Origin: Pseudomonadota bacterium
Lineage (GTDB): Bacteria > Pseudomonadota > Gammaproteobacteria > Burkholderiales > Burkholderiaceae_C
Assembly (NCBI GenBank): GCA_023442945.1
Contig: JAEZWW010000033.1
Location: forward strand, 62,001-126,000
Reading direction: 5' to 3'
Length of the DNA stretch: 64,000 nucleotides
Shown: positions 44,099-53,063 of the stretch, piece after piece
Layout of the letters: the number at the start of each line of letters is the position of its first letter
How positions within the stretch are numbered: the first letter of the stretch is position 1
Program-made: the position numbers and the translations under genes
Notes under the pieces: generated by a model
What the model was told of the DNA's origin: nothing
Databases searched by the model: none
What the model saw: the letters and a program-made list of their open reading frames with translations, nothing else

Positions 44099-45427
44099 AT
44101 GTCCGTGACCAGCGCCAACGCGCCATTCCCCTCCCCAGCCGGGGCGCCTGCCGCGCCCGCCCAACCGCCCGTGTCGCGCAAAGTTGTTGCGGCGGCCGTG
44201 GCGGGCAACGCCATCGAGTTCTACGACTTCGTTACCTACGCCTACTTTGCCGTCTACATCGGCCAGGCGTTCTTTCCGGCCAAGACGCCGTTCATGAGCC
44301 TGCTGCTGTCGGTGGCGGTGTTTGGCGTCGGCTTCATCAGCCGGCCGCTGGGCGGCATTCTGATCGGCGCCTACGCCGACCGCGCGGGCCGCAAGCCAGC
44401 GATGCTGTTGACGATTGCGCTGATCACCGTGGGCACCATGGGCCTGGCGCTGACGCCGTCGTACGAGACCATCGGCATTGCCGCGCCCATCATTGTGGTG
44501 CTGGCGCGGCTGATTCAAGGCCTGGCGCTCGGCGGCGAAGTGGGGCCATCGACGTCCTTCCTGATCGAGATCGCCCCGCCCGGCAAACGCGGCTTGTACG
44601 CGTCTTGGCAGCTGGCCAGCCAGGGCCTGGCGGCCATGGTGGCGGGGGGCGTTGGCATGGTGATGGCGGCGTTGCTGACGACGCAGCAATTGCACGACTG
44701 GGGCTGGCGCGTGCCGTTTGCCGTTGGCCTGCTGCTGATCCCGGTGGCGCTGTTCCTGCGCAAGCAGATGCCTGAAACGGTGGAGCACGGCCCGCACGTT
44801 GACCCGACCGCCCCGCGCGAAAGCGCCGGCACCCTGCTGCGCCGGCATTCGTGGATCCTGTTCCTGGGCACGCTGATCATCCTGGGCGGCACCGTCTCGA
44901 CCTACGTCGGCACCTACATGACGACCTACGCCATCGCCACGCTGAAGATGGCGCCCACGGTGGCGCTGGCGGCCACGACCATGTTCGGCCTGTCGACCTT
45001 CGTGTGCTCCCTGTTGGGCGGCTGGCTGTCCGACCATTACGGGCGCAAGACCGTCATGGTCATCCCGCGCATCGCGCTGGCCTTGCTGACCTACCCGGCC
45101 TTCCTGCTGCTGACGCACCAGCCCAACCTCAGCACCTTGCTCCTGGCCACTGCCCTGGTGGGCGGCATGACCGGCATCAGCGGCGCCGCCGGGATGGCCG
45201 TGGTGCCCGAGCTGCTGCCGCTGCGCGTGCGCGCCCTGGGGTTTGCCGTGGTGTACGCCGTCGGCGTGTCGCTGTTCGGCGGCACCACGCAGCTGATTGT
45301 GACCTGGCTGATCGGCGTCACTGGCAGCCCGTTGGCGCCGGCCTGGTACGTGGCGGCGACTAGCGTGGTTTGCGTCATCGCCATGCTGCTGATTCCGGAA
45401 AGCAGCAAGCGGGAACTGGCGCGCTGA
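44099..45427 (+). CDS. MFS metabolite:H+ symporter
   Basis: 442-residue major facilitator with about 12 membrane segments. N-terminal AGNAIEFYDFVTYAYFAVYI and GRPLGGILIGAYADRAGRKP (MFS motif A) place it in the metabolite:H+ symporter group that includes shikimate, dicarboxylate and aromatic acid carriers. The neighbouring M20 hydrolase suggests an acylated amino acid or aromatic conjugate as substrate (inference). The first 25 residues are Pro/Ala-rich and may be cytoplasmic. Confidence 0.9.
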   Translation: MSVTSANAPFPSPAGAPAAPAQPPVSRKVVAAAVAGNAIEFYDFVTYAYFAVYIGQAFFPAKTPFMSLLLSVAVFGVGFISRPLGGILIGAYADRAGRKPAMLLTIALITVGTMGLALTPSYETIGIAAPIIVVLARLIQGLALGGEVGPSTSFLIEIAPPGKRGLYASWQLASQGLAAMVAGGVGMVMAALLTTQQLHDWGWRVPFAVGLLLIPVALFLRKQMPETVEHGPHVDPTAPRESAGTLLRRHSWILFLGTLIILGGTVSTYVGTYMTTYAIATLKMAPTVALAATTMFGLSTFVCSLLGGWLSDHYGRKTVMVIPRIALALLTYPAFLLLTHQPNLSTLLLATALVGGMTGISGAAGMAVVPELLPLRVRALGFAVVYAVGVSLFGGTTQLIVTWLIGVTGSPLAPAWYVAATSVVCVIAMLLIPESSKRELAR

Positions 45428-45454
45428 CGGCACTGTCTGTGCGCTCGAGCCCGC

Positions 45455-45484
45455 AAGCCGCGCCCCATGCGCGGCTTTTTTTTT
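45455..45484 (+). terminator. Terminator of the amidohydrolase-MFS pair
   Basis: Stem AAGCCGCG / CGCGGCTT with a 7-base loop, followed by a run of nine T. Confidence 0.93.
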
Positions 45485-45551
45485 GGGCGTTCGTCACCTC
45501 GTTGGAGCGCCGCGCCGACGCAGTGGGCTGCGCCCTGACGCAGATTTCCTA

Positions 45552-45610
45552 GGGGATATCCCCATGTTTCGGTCGACTTTAGGGTATACTTGAGAAAATC
45601 ACTCGGAATT
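45552..45610 (+). promoter_or_regulatory. iscR promoter region with candidate IscR site
   Basis: A perfect palindrome GGGGATATCCCC (45552-45563) lies upstream of a TATACT -10-like hexamer (45585-45590). Overlapping it is ATACTTGAG...ACTCGGAAT (45586-45609), which resembles the type 1 site where [2Fe-2S]-IscR represses its own operon. Assignment is by resemblance and position; the start point is unknown. Confidence 0.5.
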
Positions 45611-45711
45611 GGCTCGACATCTGAGAAATGCGCGCTCTGGCGCCCGGATGAAGGCCTTTCCGACGTGGCGCGACAGGGTCGCGCCCCACTGCGACACGCT
45701 AGGAGTTCGAC

Positions 45712-46245
45712 ATGCGCCTCACCACCAAAGGCCGATTTGCCGTCACCGCCATGATCGATCTGGCCCTGCGCCAGGACACCGGGCCGGTTACGCTGGCGGC
45801 CATCAGCCAGCGCCAACAGATTTCGCTGTCCTACCTGGAACAGCTGTTCGGCAAATTGCGCCGCCATGAACTGGTCGAATCCACGCGTGGTCCCGGCGGT
45901 GGTTATTCGCTGGGCCGTAAAGCGGGCGACATCACGGTGGCGGACATCATCACATCGGTGGACGAGCCCTTGGACGCCACCCATTGCGGCGGCAAGGAAA
46001 ACTGCCACGGCGACGGCGGCCGCTGCATGACGCACGACCTGTGGACCTCGCTGAACGCCCGCATGCTCGAATTCCTGGAGTCCGTCACGCTGCAGAAGTT
46101 GGTGGACGACCAGCACGCCAACGGCATCGAGATCGAAGGCAAGCCGGCCACCAAGCGCGCGATTTCCAGCAGCCCGGTGGTCAAGCCGATCCGCGTGACG
46201 GCGCCCAACTCGGTGTTCGCCCTGGGCGAAATTGCTACGAAATAA
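45712..46245 (+). CDS. iscR: Rrf2-family iron-sulfur cluster regulator IscR
   Basis: [2Fe-2S]-sensing repressor of the isc operon and activator of other stress genes. 177 residues: winged helix with MRLTTKGRFAVTAMIDLALR and LEQLFGKLRRHELVESTRGP, and the three cluster cysteines in CGGKENCHGDGGRC. The extension past residue 130 ends in EIATK. Those last codons and the TAA are inside a repeat copy. AGGAG lies before the ATG. iscS follows after 76 bp. Confidence 0.97.
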   Translation: MRLTTKGRFAVTAMIDLALRQDTGPVTLAAISQRQQISLSYLEQLFGKLRRHELVESTRGPGGGYSLGRKAGDITVADIITSVDEPLDATHCGGKENCHGDGGRCMTHDLWTSLNARMLEFLESVTLQKLVDDQHANGIEIEGKPATKRAISSSPVVKPIRVTAPNSVFALGEIATK

Positions 46246-46296
46246 GTAGCTGCCTGCGCAGATCCTTCTAGGGCTGCAGCCAGAAAACACCTGAAA
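46228..46296 (-). repeat. Dispersed CAGCTAT element, copy 12, iscR-iscS junction
   Basis: Reverse copy: GAAATTGCTACGAAATAAGT, AGCTGCCTGCGCAGATCC and TTCTAGGGCTGCAGCC then AGAAAACACCTGAAATC. It contributes the C-terminal IATK and stop of IscR, in the same frame as IAT in the nadD copy. Confidence 0.88.
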
Positions 46297-46321
46297 TCAA
46301 CCCGCGATCGAGATTCCCGCC

Positions 46322-47542
46322 ATGAGCCAGACCCCGCATTTCCCCATCTACATGGACTACGCCGCCACCACGCCGATCGACCCGCGCGTGGTGGACGCCA
46401 TGATTCCCTGGCTGCGCGAGCAGTACGGCAACCCCGCCAGCCGCAGCCACGCCTGGGGCTGGGAGGCCGAGAAAGCCGTTGAAAAAGCGCGCGAACAGGT
46501 CGCCGACCTGATCGGCGCCGACCCGCGCGAAATCGTTTGGACCAGCGGCGCGACCGAGTCCGACAACCTCGCCATCAAGGGCGCTGCCCAGTTCTACAAG
46601 GGCAAGGGCAAGCACCTGATCACCGTCAAGACCGAGCACAAGGCCGTGCTGGACACCATGCGCGAGCTGGAGCGCCAGGGCTTTGAGGTGACCTACCTCG
46701 ACGTCAAGGAAGACGGCCTGATCGACCTGGATGTATTCAAGGCCGCGATCCGCCCCGACACCATCCTGGCCAGTGTCATGCTGGTCAACAACGAGATCGG
46801 CGTCATCCAGGACATCGACGCCATCGGCAAGATCTGCCGTGAGCACGGCATCATCTTCCACGTCGACGCGGCGCAGGCCACCGGCAAAGTCGCGATCGAC
46901 GTCAAGACCATGCCCATCGACCTGATGAGCCTGGCCAGCCACAAGACCTACGGCCCCAAAGGCATTGGTGCGCTGTACGTGCGCCGCAAGCCCCGCATCC
47001 GCCTGGAAGCGCAGATGCACGGCGGCGGGCATGAACGCGGCATGCGCTCGGGCACGTTGCCCACGCACCAGATTGTCGGCATGGGCGAAGCCTTCCGCAT
47101 CGCCAAGGAAGAGATGGCCAAGGACAATGAAAAGGCCTGGGCGCTGCACAAGCGTTTCGTGGACGGCATGAAAGGCGTGGAAGAAGTCTTCTTGAACGGC
47201 CACCCGACGCAGCGCATTCCGCAGAACATCAACATGAGCTTCAACTTCGTCGAAGGCGAATCGCTCATCATGGGCATCAAGGGCCTGGCGGTGTCCAGCG
47301 GCTCGGCCTGCACGTCCGCCAGCCTGGAGCCCAGCTACGTGCTGCGCGCCCTGGGCCGCAGCGACGAGCTGGCGCACAGCAGCCTGCGCATCACCATCGG
47401 CCGCTTCTCGACCGAGGAGGAGATCGACACCGCAGTCAAGGCGATCCGTGAAAACGTCGCCAAGCTGCGCGAGCTGAGCCCCCTGTGGGAGATGCACAAA
47501 GACGGCATCGACCTCAGCACCATCCAGTGGGCCGCCCACTGA
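46322..47542 (+). CDS. iscS: Cysteine desulfurase IscS
   Basis: PLP enzyme that takes sulfur from cysteine and hands it to IscU and other acceptors. 406 residues: YMDYAATTPIDPRVVDAM, TSGATESDNLAIKGAA, HVDAAQATGKVAID, the PLP Lys in SLASHKTYGPKGIGAL and the mobile-loop catalytic Cys in SSGSACTSASLEPSYVL. Fully typical. A forward repeat copy separates it from iscU. Confidence 0.98.
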   Translation: MSQTPHFPIYMDYAATTPIDPRVVDAMIPWLREQYGNPASRSHAWGWEAEKAVEKAREQVADLIGADPREIVWTSGATESDNLAIKGAAQFYKGKGKHLITVKTEHKAVLDTMRELERQGFEVTYLDVKEDGLIDLDVFKAAIRPDTILASVMLVNNEIGVIQDIDAIGKICREHGIIFHVDAAQATGKVAIDVKTMPIDLMSLASHKTYGPKGIGALYVRRKPRIRLEAQMHGGGHERGMRSGTLPTHQIVGMGEAFRIAKEEMAKDNEKAWALHKRFVDGMKGVEEVFLNGHPTQRIPQNINMSFNFVEGESLIMGIKGLAVSSGSACTSASLEPSYVLRALGRSDELAHSSLRITIGRFSTEEEIDTAVKAIRENVAKLRELSPLWEMHKDGIDLSTIQWAAH

Positions 47543-47610
47543 GTTTTTGAATCATTTCAGGCTGCGGCCATACAGCCAATTGCGCAGCCAGCTATTAAAA
47601 TAGGAGTATT
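47543..47610 (+). repeat. Dispersed CAGCTAT element, copy 13, providing the iscU ribosome-binding site
   Basis: Forward copy filling the iscS-iscU gap: TTTTTGAATCATTTCAGGCT, GCGGCCATACAGCCAATTGC and GCAGCCAGCTATTAAAATAG then GAGTATT. Its 3' tail (ATAGGAGTATT) contains the AGGAG positioned 7 bases before the iscU ATG. Confidence 0.92.
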
Positions 47611-47613
47611 GAC

Positions 47614-48000
47614 ATGGCCTATTCTGAAAAAGTCATTGACCATTACGAGAACCCCCGCAACGTCGGCAGCTTCGACAAAGGCGACGACAGCGTGGGCACC
47701 GGCATGGTCGGCGCACCGGCCTGCGGCGACGTGATGAAGCTGCAGATCAAGGTGAACCCGCAAACCGGCGTGATCGAAGACGCGCGCTTCAAGACCTACG
47801 GCTGCGGCTCGGCCATCGCCTCCAGCTCGCTCGTGACCGAATGGGTCAAGGGCAAGACGCTGGACCAGGCGGCCGACCTGAAGAACAGCCAGATCGCCGA
47901 AGAACTGGCGCTGCCGCCGGTGAAGATCCACTGCTCCATCCTGGCCGAAGACGCCATCAAGGCCGCCGTGGACGACTACCGCAAGAAGCACGTCAGCTGA
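47614..48000 (+). CDS. iscU: Iron-sulfur cluster scaffold IscU
   Basis: 128-residue scaffold on which [2Fe-2S] clusters are built with sulfur from IscS. The three ligand cysteines are in PACGDVMKLQI, YGCGSAIASSS and KIHCSILAEDAIKAA, and the start MAYSEKVIDHYENPRNVG is standard. The LPPVK motif recognised by HscA is present just before HCSI. AGGAG before ATG 47614 is inside the repeat copy. Confidence 0.98.
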   Translation: MAYSEKVIDHYENPRNVGSFDKGDDSVGTGMVGAPACGDVMKLQIKVNPQTGVIEDARFKTYGCGSAIASSSLVTEWVKGKTLDQAADLKNSQIAEELALPPVKIHCSILAEDAIKAAVDDYRKKHVS

Positions 48001-48012
48001 AGGCCGCACGCC

Positions 48013-48338
48013 ATGGCACTGCCGCACGCCGCGCCCGCTGAGGTGGTCGATGTGCGCCCGTACGGGGCCCGCATCGGCGGCGCGCAGTCTGTCGCGCTGT
48101 TCAAGTCCGACGACGAACTGGAAGTGATGCGCCTGGTGCTGCCCGCGGGCGGCCACATGCCATCGCACCAGGTCGTGGGCGAGATCACGCTGCAGTGCCT
48201 GGAAGGCGCGGTCGATGTGACGGCGGGTGGGACACCCAATCGCTGCCGGCCGGCCACCTGCTGTACCTGACCGGTGGCGCGCCGCACGCGCTGACGGCGA
48301 CCGAGGCGGCGTCCGTGCTCGTCACCGTCGTTCTTTGA
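48013..48338 (+). pseudogene. Frameshifted cupin-fold gene inside the isc operon
   Basis: ATG 48013 opens a frame for about 73 residues of a small cupin-like protein (VMRLVLPAGGHMPSHQVVGE, ITLQCLEGAVDVTAGG). It then loses frame near 48228-48235 and stops at 48270. The other half continues in a neighbouring frame as TQSLPAGHLLYLTGGAPHAL and TATEAASVLVTVVL, ending at TGA 48338. Joined, it would be a normal cupin of about 107 residues. A single-base loss around GGTGGGACACCC explains it. This could be true decay or a sequencing error; no slippery heptamer suggests programmed shifting. Confidence 0.75.
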
Positions 48339-48364
48339 TACCCACGATTCGAAACCGTAAGCCC

Positions 48365-48688
48365 ATGGCTGTCTCCCTCACCGAAGCCGCTGCGCGGCAT
48401 GTCAGCAAATACCTCGCCAAGCGCGGCAAGGGCGTGGGCGTGCGCCTGGGCGTCAAGACCACGGGCTGCTCTGGGCTCGCCTACAAGCTGGAGTACGTGG
48501 ATGAGGTCGCGCCCGAAGACGCGCTGTTTGAGATACACGGCGTCAAGCTGATGGTGGACCCGAAGAGCCTGGCCTACATCGACGGTACCGAACTCGATTA
48601 CGTGCGTGAGGGGCTGAACGAAGGCTTTCGCTTCAACAACCCGAACGAACGCGACCGCTGCGGCTGCGGCGAAAGCTTCCGCATCTGA
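48365..48688 (+). CDS. iscA: A-type iron-sulfur carrier IscA
   Basis: 107 residues beginning MAVSLTEAAARHVSKYLAKR, with cluster ligands in TTGCSGLAYKLEYVDE and the C-terminal CGCGESF. Carries iron or Fe-S clusters from IscU to targets. Length and motifs are normal. The small cysteine-rich gene starts one base after its stop. Confidence 0.97.
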   Translation: MAVSLTEAAARHVSKYLAKRGKGVGVRLGVKTTGCSGLAYKLEYVDEVAPEDALFEIHGVKLMVDPKSLAYIDGTELDYVREGLNEGFRFNNPNERDRCGCGESFRI

Positions 48689-48689
48689 C

Positions 48690-48926
48690 ATGGGTGAAGG
48701 CGAGGCGGGGCAGGGCCTGGCGCGGGCCACGGTCAGCGTCACTATCGACAACGAACGCGAAGTCGCCGCGGTGAACGCGTGGTTCCAGCGCTGGGGTCCG
48801 CGCATCCAGTGCGCCGACAACCAGGGCTGCGGCTGCTGCGTCGACATCTGGGACGTACAGGCACCCGCCGATGCTCTGGCCGAATTGCCGTCCGCCATGT
48901 GCCGCCCGACCCCGCCTGCTGTTTGA
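48690..48926 (+). CDS. Small cysteine-rich protein within the isc operon
   Basis: 78 residues between iscA (1-base gap) and hscB (5-base gap), so almost certainly translated with them. Beta/alpha-like N-terminal half (ATVSVTIDNEREVAAVNAWF), then a cysteine cluster CADNQGCGCC (Cys 41, 47, 49, 50) followed by VDIWDVQAPADALAELP; a fifth Cys at 71. I know of no described function for it. Metal or cluster binding is suggested by the cysteines and position. The tail after residue 68 looks unstructured. Confidence 0.75.
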   Translation: MGEGEAGQGLARATVSVTIDNEREVAAVNAWFQRWGPRIQCADNQGCGCCVDIWDVQAPADALAELPSAMCRPTPPAV

Positions 48927-48931
48927 CTGTG

Positions 48932-49450
48932 ATGAACCTGCAATCCACCGACTTCGAGCTGTTTGCCGTGCCCGCGCGCTTTGCGCAGGACCGCGCGCAG
49001 CTGGACGAGCGCTGGAAAGAACTGCAGCGCGAAGTGCACCCCGACCGCTTCGCCGCGCAAGGCGCTGCGGCGCAGCGCGTGGCCATGCAATGGTCGGCCC
49101 GCATCAACGAGGCCTACCAGCGCCTGAAAGACCCGCAGCGCCGCGCCGCGTACCTGTGCGAGTTGAACGGCGCCCCGATCGAGGCCGAGAACAACACGGC
49201 CATGCCGCCCGCCTTCCTGATGCAGCAGATGGAGCTGCGCGAACAGCTGGACGACGCCGACACGCCCGCGGCGCTGGACGCGATCGACGCCGAAGCCAGG
49301 CAGCTCGGGCGCGACATGCTCCAAAAGATAGAGCATCAGCTGGACGATGCACACGACTGGGCGGGCGCCGCACAGTCGGTGCGCGCGCTGATGTTTCTGG
49401 ACAAACTGGCCGCCGACATCGACAGGCGGCACGAAACCCTGGAACCCTGA
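48932..49450 (+). CDS. hscB: Fe-S co-chaperone HscB
   Basis: J-domain protein that brings IscU to HscA and stimulates its ATPase. 172 residues: NLQSTDFELFAVPARFAQDR, J-domain HPD in LQREVHPDRFAAQG, RINEAYQRLKDPQRRAAYL, and a C-terminal three-helix IscU-binding part (FLMQQMELREQLDDADTPAA). Start ATG 48932 is the one that gives the normal N-terminus. Confidence 0.96.
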   Translation: MNLQSTDFELFAVPARFAQDRAQLDERWKELQREVHPDRFAAQGAAAQRVAMQWSARINEAYQRLKDPQRRAAYLCELNGAPIEAENNTAMPPAFLMQQMELREQLDDADTPAALDAIDAEARQLGRDMLQKIEHQLDDAHDWAGAAQSVRALMFLDKLAADIDRRHETLEP

Positions 49451-49507
49451 TAAGGATTCGCGGCGGAGCAGGGCAGCGCCCAGGGCTTCGCGGCGACGCT
49501 GCACCCC

Positions 49508-51370
<1,863 letters not shown>

Positions 51371-51393
51371 ACACCGCGCTGCGGCCCACTGAC

Positions 51394-51732
51394 ATGACCA
51401 AGATCACCGTACTGCCCCATCCCGAATACGCCCCCGAGGGCAAGGAAATCGAAGCCAAGGTTGGCGATTCGATCTGCGAAGCGCTGCTGGACAACGGCGT
51501 CGAGATCGAGCACGCCTGCGAGATGAGCCGTGCCTGCACCACCTGCCACTGCATCGTGCGCAAGGGCTTTGACAAGCTCGAGCCGCCAGAGGAAGAGGAA
51601 GAGGATTTGCTGGACCGCGCCTGGGGCCTGGAGCCGCAGTCACGCCTGTCCTGTCAGGCGATCGTCGGAAAGGACGACTTGACGATCGAGATCCCGCGCT
51701 ACTCGATCAACCACGCCAAGGAAAACCATTGA
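51394..51732 (+). CDS. fdx: [2Fe-2S] ferredoxin of the isc operon
   Basis: Electron donor for cluster assembly. 112 residues: the adrenodoxin-type ligand set CEMSRACTTCHC with the fourth Cys in SRLSCQAIV. MTKITVLPHPEYAPEGKEIE at the start and EEEEEDLLDRAWGLEPQSRL before the last ligand are typical. Last gene of the operon; no IscX is found downstream. Confidence 0.97.
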   Translation: MTKITVLPHPEYAPEGKEIEAKVGDSICEALLDNGVEIEHACEMSRACTTCHCIVRKGFDKLEPPEEEEEDLLDRAWGLEPQSRLSCQAIVGKDDLTIEIPRYSINHAKENH

Positions 51733-51796
51733 CACGGCGTCAACACCTCAGCGGGCGTTGGGCGGCAAATGATTCCTGTCTGATGGAGGCCCACGG

Positions 51797-52519
51797 ATGA
51801 CCCGGCAAATCGTTCTGGATACCGAGACCACCGGCCTGTCTGCCGAGAACGGTGACCGCATCATCGAGATCGGCTGCGTCGAACTGGTCAGCCGGCGGTT
51901 GACCGGCAACAACCTGCACTTCTACCTGAACCCGGACCGCGACAGCCACGAAGACGCGCTGCGGGTGCACGGACTGACGACCGAATTCCTGAGCGACAAG
52001 CCCCGATTTTCTGAGGTGGCCGATGACATCCTGACCTACCTGGAAGGCGCTGAGATCATCATCCACAACGCGGCGTTCGACGTGGGTTTTCTCAACAAAG
52101 AGTTGGAACGCGTGGGCAAGCCAGCGTTTCGGGGTTATGTGGAGAGCGTGACGGACACGCTGGTCATGGCCAAGCAGTTGTACCCCGGCAAGCGCAACAG
52201 CCTGGACGCGCTGTGCGACCGCCTGGGCGTGGACAACTCTGGCCGTACCCTGCACGGCGCTTTGCTGGACGCGGAGTTGCTCGCCGATGTCTACATCGCG
52301 CTCACGCGGGGCCAGGAGGCGCTGCTGATCGACTTGGGTGACGTTGATGGCAAGGGGATCGAGAGCGAGCGCCAGGATTACAGCGGTTTCGACCTGCCGA
52401 TCCTGTGCGCGAATGCGATGGAGTTGGGCGCGCACGACGAGGTCTTGACGCAGATCGACAAATCCAGCGGCGGAAAAACGGTCTGGCGGCTTGTCGAGTC
52501 GGAAAAATTGGATATATAA
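51797..52519 (+). CDS. dnaQ: DNA polymerase III epsilon subunit (proofreading exonuclease)
   Basis: 3'-5' exonuclease of the replicase. 240 residues: ExoI LDTETTGLSAENGDRIIEIG, ExoII HNAAFDVGFLNKEL and ExoIIIe LHGALLDAELLADVYIALT, giving the DEDDh set. The C-terminal polymerase-binding tail follows. Its 3' end contains the promoter elements for the tRNA gene. Confidence 0.97.
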   Translation: MTRQIVLDTETTGLSAENGDRIIEIGCVELVSRRLTGNNLHFYLNPDRDSHEDALRVHGLTTEFLSDKPRFSEVADDILTYLEGAEIIIHNAAFDVGFLNKELERVGKPAFRGYVESVTDTLVMAKQLYPGKRNSLDALCDRLGVDNSGRTLHGALLDAELLADVYIALTRGQEALLIDLGDVDGKGIESERQDYSGFDLPILCANAMELGAHDEVLTQIDKSSGGKTVWRLVESEKLDI

Positions 52520-52520
52520 T
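52491..52520 (+). promoter_or_regulatory. Promoter of tRNA-Val
   Basis: TTGTCG (52491-52496) and a perfect TATAAT (52515-52520) with an 18-bp spacer, 40 bp before the tRNA. It overlaps the end of dnaQ. Confidence 0.75.
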
Positions 52521-52560
52521 TCCATCTTTCAACGGAACAGGGTCTGATGCCGTTGAATTC

Positions 52561-52635
52561 GGGTGATTAGCTCAGCGGTAGAGCACTGCCTTCACACGGC
52601 AGGGGTCACATGTTCGATCCATGTATCACCCACCA
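52561..52635 (+). tRNA. tRNA-Val (anticodon CAC)
   Basis: Complete cloverleaf: acceptor GGGTGAT / ATCACCC, D arm GCTC-AGCGGTA-GAGC, anticodon stem CTGCC/GGCAG around TTCACAC (anticodon CAC, reads GUG), T arm ACATG-TTCGATC-CATGT, and encoded CCA. Confidence 0.96.
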
Positions 52636-52644
52636 GACAGCGCT

Positions 52645-52677
52645 AAAGGGCTTGGAACTTGTGTCCAAGCCCTTTTT
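52645..52677 (+). terminator. Terminator after tRNA-Val
   Basis: Perfect 12-bp stem AAAGGGCTTGGA / TCCAAGCCCTTT with a 7-base loop and T tail. Confidence 0.93.
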
Positions 52678-52725
52678 GCATTCAGGTCGTCGTCCTTGGC
52701 GCGCCGGGCACAGCCCAACGAACTT

Positions 52726-52992
52726 TCACTCCGGGTCGACCAAACGGTCAAATTGCTGGTAAGTGACGACGTGCATCCGCAGCGTCGCGCCGCGGTGGTA
52801 GCGGCCCGTCAGACGGTTCTTTGCGCGCCACACCTGTTCGTACGAATCCGCCACCTCGACGAGGGCGTACGGATGTTCGGGCGTGTCCTTGCTGCAGATT
52901 TCAAGGCCTTGGATGTTGAAACTGGGCGATAGCAATTCGCGCAGTTCTTGTTCGCAAACGTCGGGTTGTAGTCCTGAGAGGTAGAGTTTCAT
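52726..52992 (-). CDS. Small RRM-like (RNA-recognition-motif) protein
   Basis: 88 residues from ATG 52992, with AGGAAAG upstream. The fold pattern fits an RRM: beta1 LYLSGL (RNP2-like), helix CEQELRELL, a strand after FNIQGLEI, then a degenerate RNP1-like HPYALVEVAD, helix EQVWRAKNRL, and a last strand ATLRMHVVTY. It would be a single-domain RNA-binding protein. Aromatic residues normally stacking on RNA are partly missing, so RNA binding is not certain. It lies 71 bp downstream of ackA on the same strand and may be the last gene of that operon. Confidence 0.6.
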   Translation of the reverse strand: MKLYLSGLQPDVCEQELRELLSPSFNIQGLEICSKDTPEHPYALVEVADSYEQVWRAKNRLTGRYHRGATLRMHVVTYQQFDRLVDPE

Positions 52993-53063
52993 GGTGCTTT
53001 CCTGGTGCGGTAGGCCCCGATTCCGGTGATTCGGGACGGGAGGAGTTAGTCGCAAGATCTACG

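Noticed and set aside
48220..48250. Programmed ribosomal frameshift in the cupin gene
   Set aside because: No slippery heptamer, downstream pseudoknot or internal Shine-Dalgarno stimulator is visible. Decay or sequence error is simpler.
52561..52635. tRNA-Val as a proven integration site
   Set aside because: No duplicated tRNA 3' end, attachment repeat or integrase is present inside the window. It is only suggestive.
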